From: Sporodiniella umbellata
Taxonomy: Eukaryota; Mucoromycota; Mucoromycetes; Mucorales; Rhizopodaceae
Direction of reading: 5' to 3'
Length of the DNA: 64,000 nt
Assembly: GCA_025677835.1 (NCBI GenBank)
Contig: JAIXMR010000052.1
Span: 98,501 to 162,500 of the forward strand
A program made the position numbers and the translations under genes. The notes beneath the pieces are model-generated. The model did not search any database. It saw nothing but the letters and a program-made list of their open reading frames with translations, and was not told the DNA's origin. How positions within the stretch are numbered: the stretch's first letter is position 1; every line of letters begins with the position of its first letter. Shown piece by piece: positions 63,110 to 64,000 of this stretch.

Positions 63110-63851
63110 TATATTCTGTTAATTACATCATTTATATAATGAAGAAAAAAAACCAAGCCTGAACAATAGAAAAAGTCGGCGGACTTGATGGACACAATAC
63201 CGCGTCTAAAGTCATCTTTTTATAACGAGTATACGCAAAAAATTGAAGGCTACTCTTTCTCGTTTTTTGAAGGGGGGGGTGTATTTGTTTATGTACTTGC
63301 TATTAGCAAATTACCCTTTCCTTCCACGGATTCAACCAGGTCTAGAGAGGCTCAAAAATTATAGACTCAGCCATTCAACAGTAACTGGTTTGACAACAAC
63401 AATAGAATACCAAAGCATGGTGTTACCTGCGTTTTGTTTGTATAATTGACTTTCAAAACGACCATGGCTTGTATGGATGGCTCTTGTTTTGTATAAACTA
63501 GAGCCATCCATACAGAAAACACGCGTCTTTGGAATAATAAACAGGCACATCCAGACGTGAAGACATTGTCGCTCTTTTTAAAGCAGACTTTCACAGTTCT
63601 TTTCTATGTTTTTGACAAGCGTATAGATAGAGAAACTGAATGAATGGATCTCGATAGTATAGCTCACGACAGAAACTTTTTCGTTGGTTTTTTTTTTTTT
63701 TTTTTTTTTTTTTTCAATCTGTATTCTATTGTATTTTAAACAGTATTTTCTAAAGTACGTTATTCAGATTCATGATGATAAGAATCGAATTAGAGTAATG
63801 TCAATGGCATGCCTGTTTCAATGGGGGAAAAAGTCATCTTTACTGAACTTT
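63110..63851. other. Intergenic, no gene recognised
   Basis: Overlapping short frames on both strands (63243-63449, 63359-63594) without support. T27 run at 63688-63714. An inverted repeat of AGCCATCCATAC-type sequence lies around 63470-63512. Confidence 0.45.
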
Positions 63852-63980
63852 ATACAGAAGAGGCCATGGTCAGCCTGTACGACAGCCTCCCTACTATTGA
63901 AAGCGGATAGGGGGGGGAAACAATAAAAGAAAAGGTTCCTATTGGCTTATGGTGTCATTTGCACACATGGCAAAATCGGT
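63852..63980 (+). repeat. Dispersed repeat, copy 3 (shortened)
   Basis: Block A is GGTCAGCCTGTAC at 63868-63880. Only a remnant of block B remains (ATTGAAAGCG, 63896-63905). Block C is complete, ATGGTGTCATTTGCACACATG from 63949. It ends close to the window edge. Confidence 0.65.
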
Positions 63981-64000
63981 TGTGAATACCCATTGCATCA

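Overview
The window looks like nuclear DNA of an early-diverging fungus, most likely Mucoromycota/Mucorales. It is AT-rich and full of long A or T homopolymers. Genes are split by short GT-AG introns (about 42-170 nt), and one intron has a perfect TACTAAC branch site. The two isopropylmalate isomerase subunits are fused, as in fungi. The proteins are all eukaryotic (Rag GTPase, PROPPIN, Erv46, Dcp1, Hog1). All exon coordinates were worked out by eye from reading-frame phase, splice signals and family resemblance. No transcript or database evidence was available.

Layout. 0-7.3 kb: a C2-domain/chitin-binding fusion protein and LEU1, whose upstream region carries two Gcn4-type TGACTCA sites. 7.3-18.5 kb: gene-poor, with two small doubtful genes and one single-pass membrane protein with a Kre9/Knh1-like ectodomain. 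18.5-24.2 kb: a CAD/YahK-type zinc alcohol dehydrogenase, a coiled-coil protein, an eight-exon cyclin K/Ctk2-like cyclin, and a two-helix membrane protein ending in two PPAY motifs. 26.3-34.3 kb: a strongly altered GAPDH homologue, a fatty-aldehyde-type aldehyde dehydrogenase with an in-frame TGA, and an Anp1/Mnn9-family mannosyltransferase. 35-40 kb: an SNX4/Atg24-type sorting nexin and a peroxisomal-type acyl-CoA/coumarate-CoA ligase ending in ARL. 41.8-46.8 kb: DCP1 and MPP6 in tandem, then a Hog1/p38 MAP kinase. 48.9-53.3 kb: RCC1, RagC/Gtr2 and a WIPI3/Hsv2 PROPPIN. 55.8-59.4 kb: ARB1 (ABC-F) and ERV46/ERGIC3. 59.4-64 kb: no gene seen, but three same-strand copies of a dispersed repeat with three conserved blocks.

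The gene set is mostly housekeeping. Several genes share themes: nutrient signalling and autophagy (RagC next to a PROPPIN, with SNX4 elsewhere), mRNA decay (DCP1 next to MPP6), stress signalling (Hog1) and aldehyde/alcohol/acyl metabolism (ADH, ALDH, ligase). No operon-like co-regulation is claimed.

The most unusual object is the 775-residue GAPDH-like protein at 26.35-28.81 kb. Its N-terminal Rossmann region and its C-terminal end are recognisably GAPDH. The catalytic Cys is replaced, and two long low-complexity blocks (one lysine-rich and H1-like) interrupt the catalytic domain.
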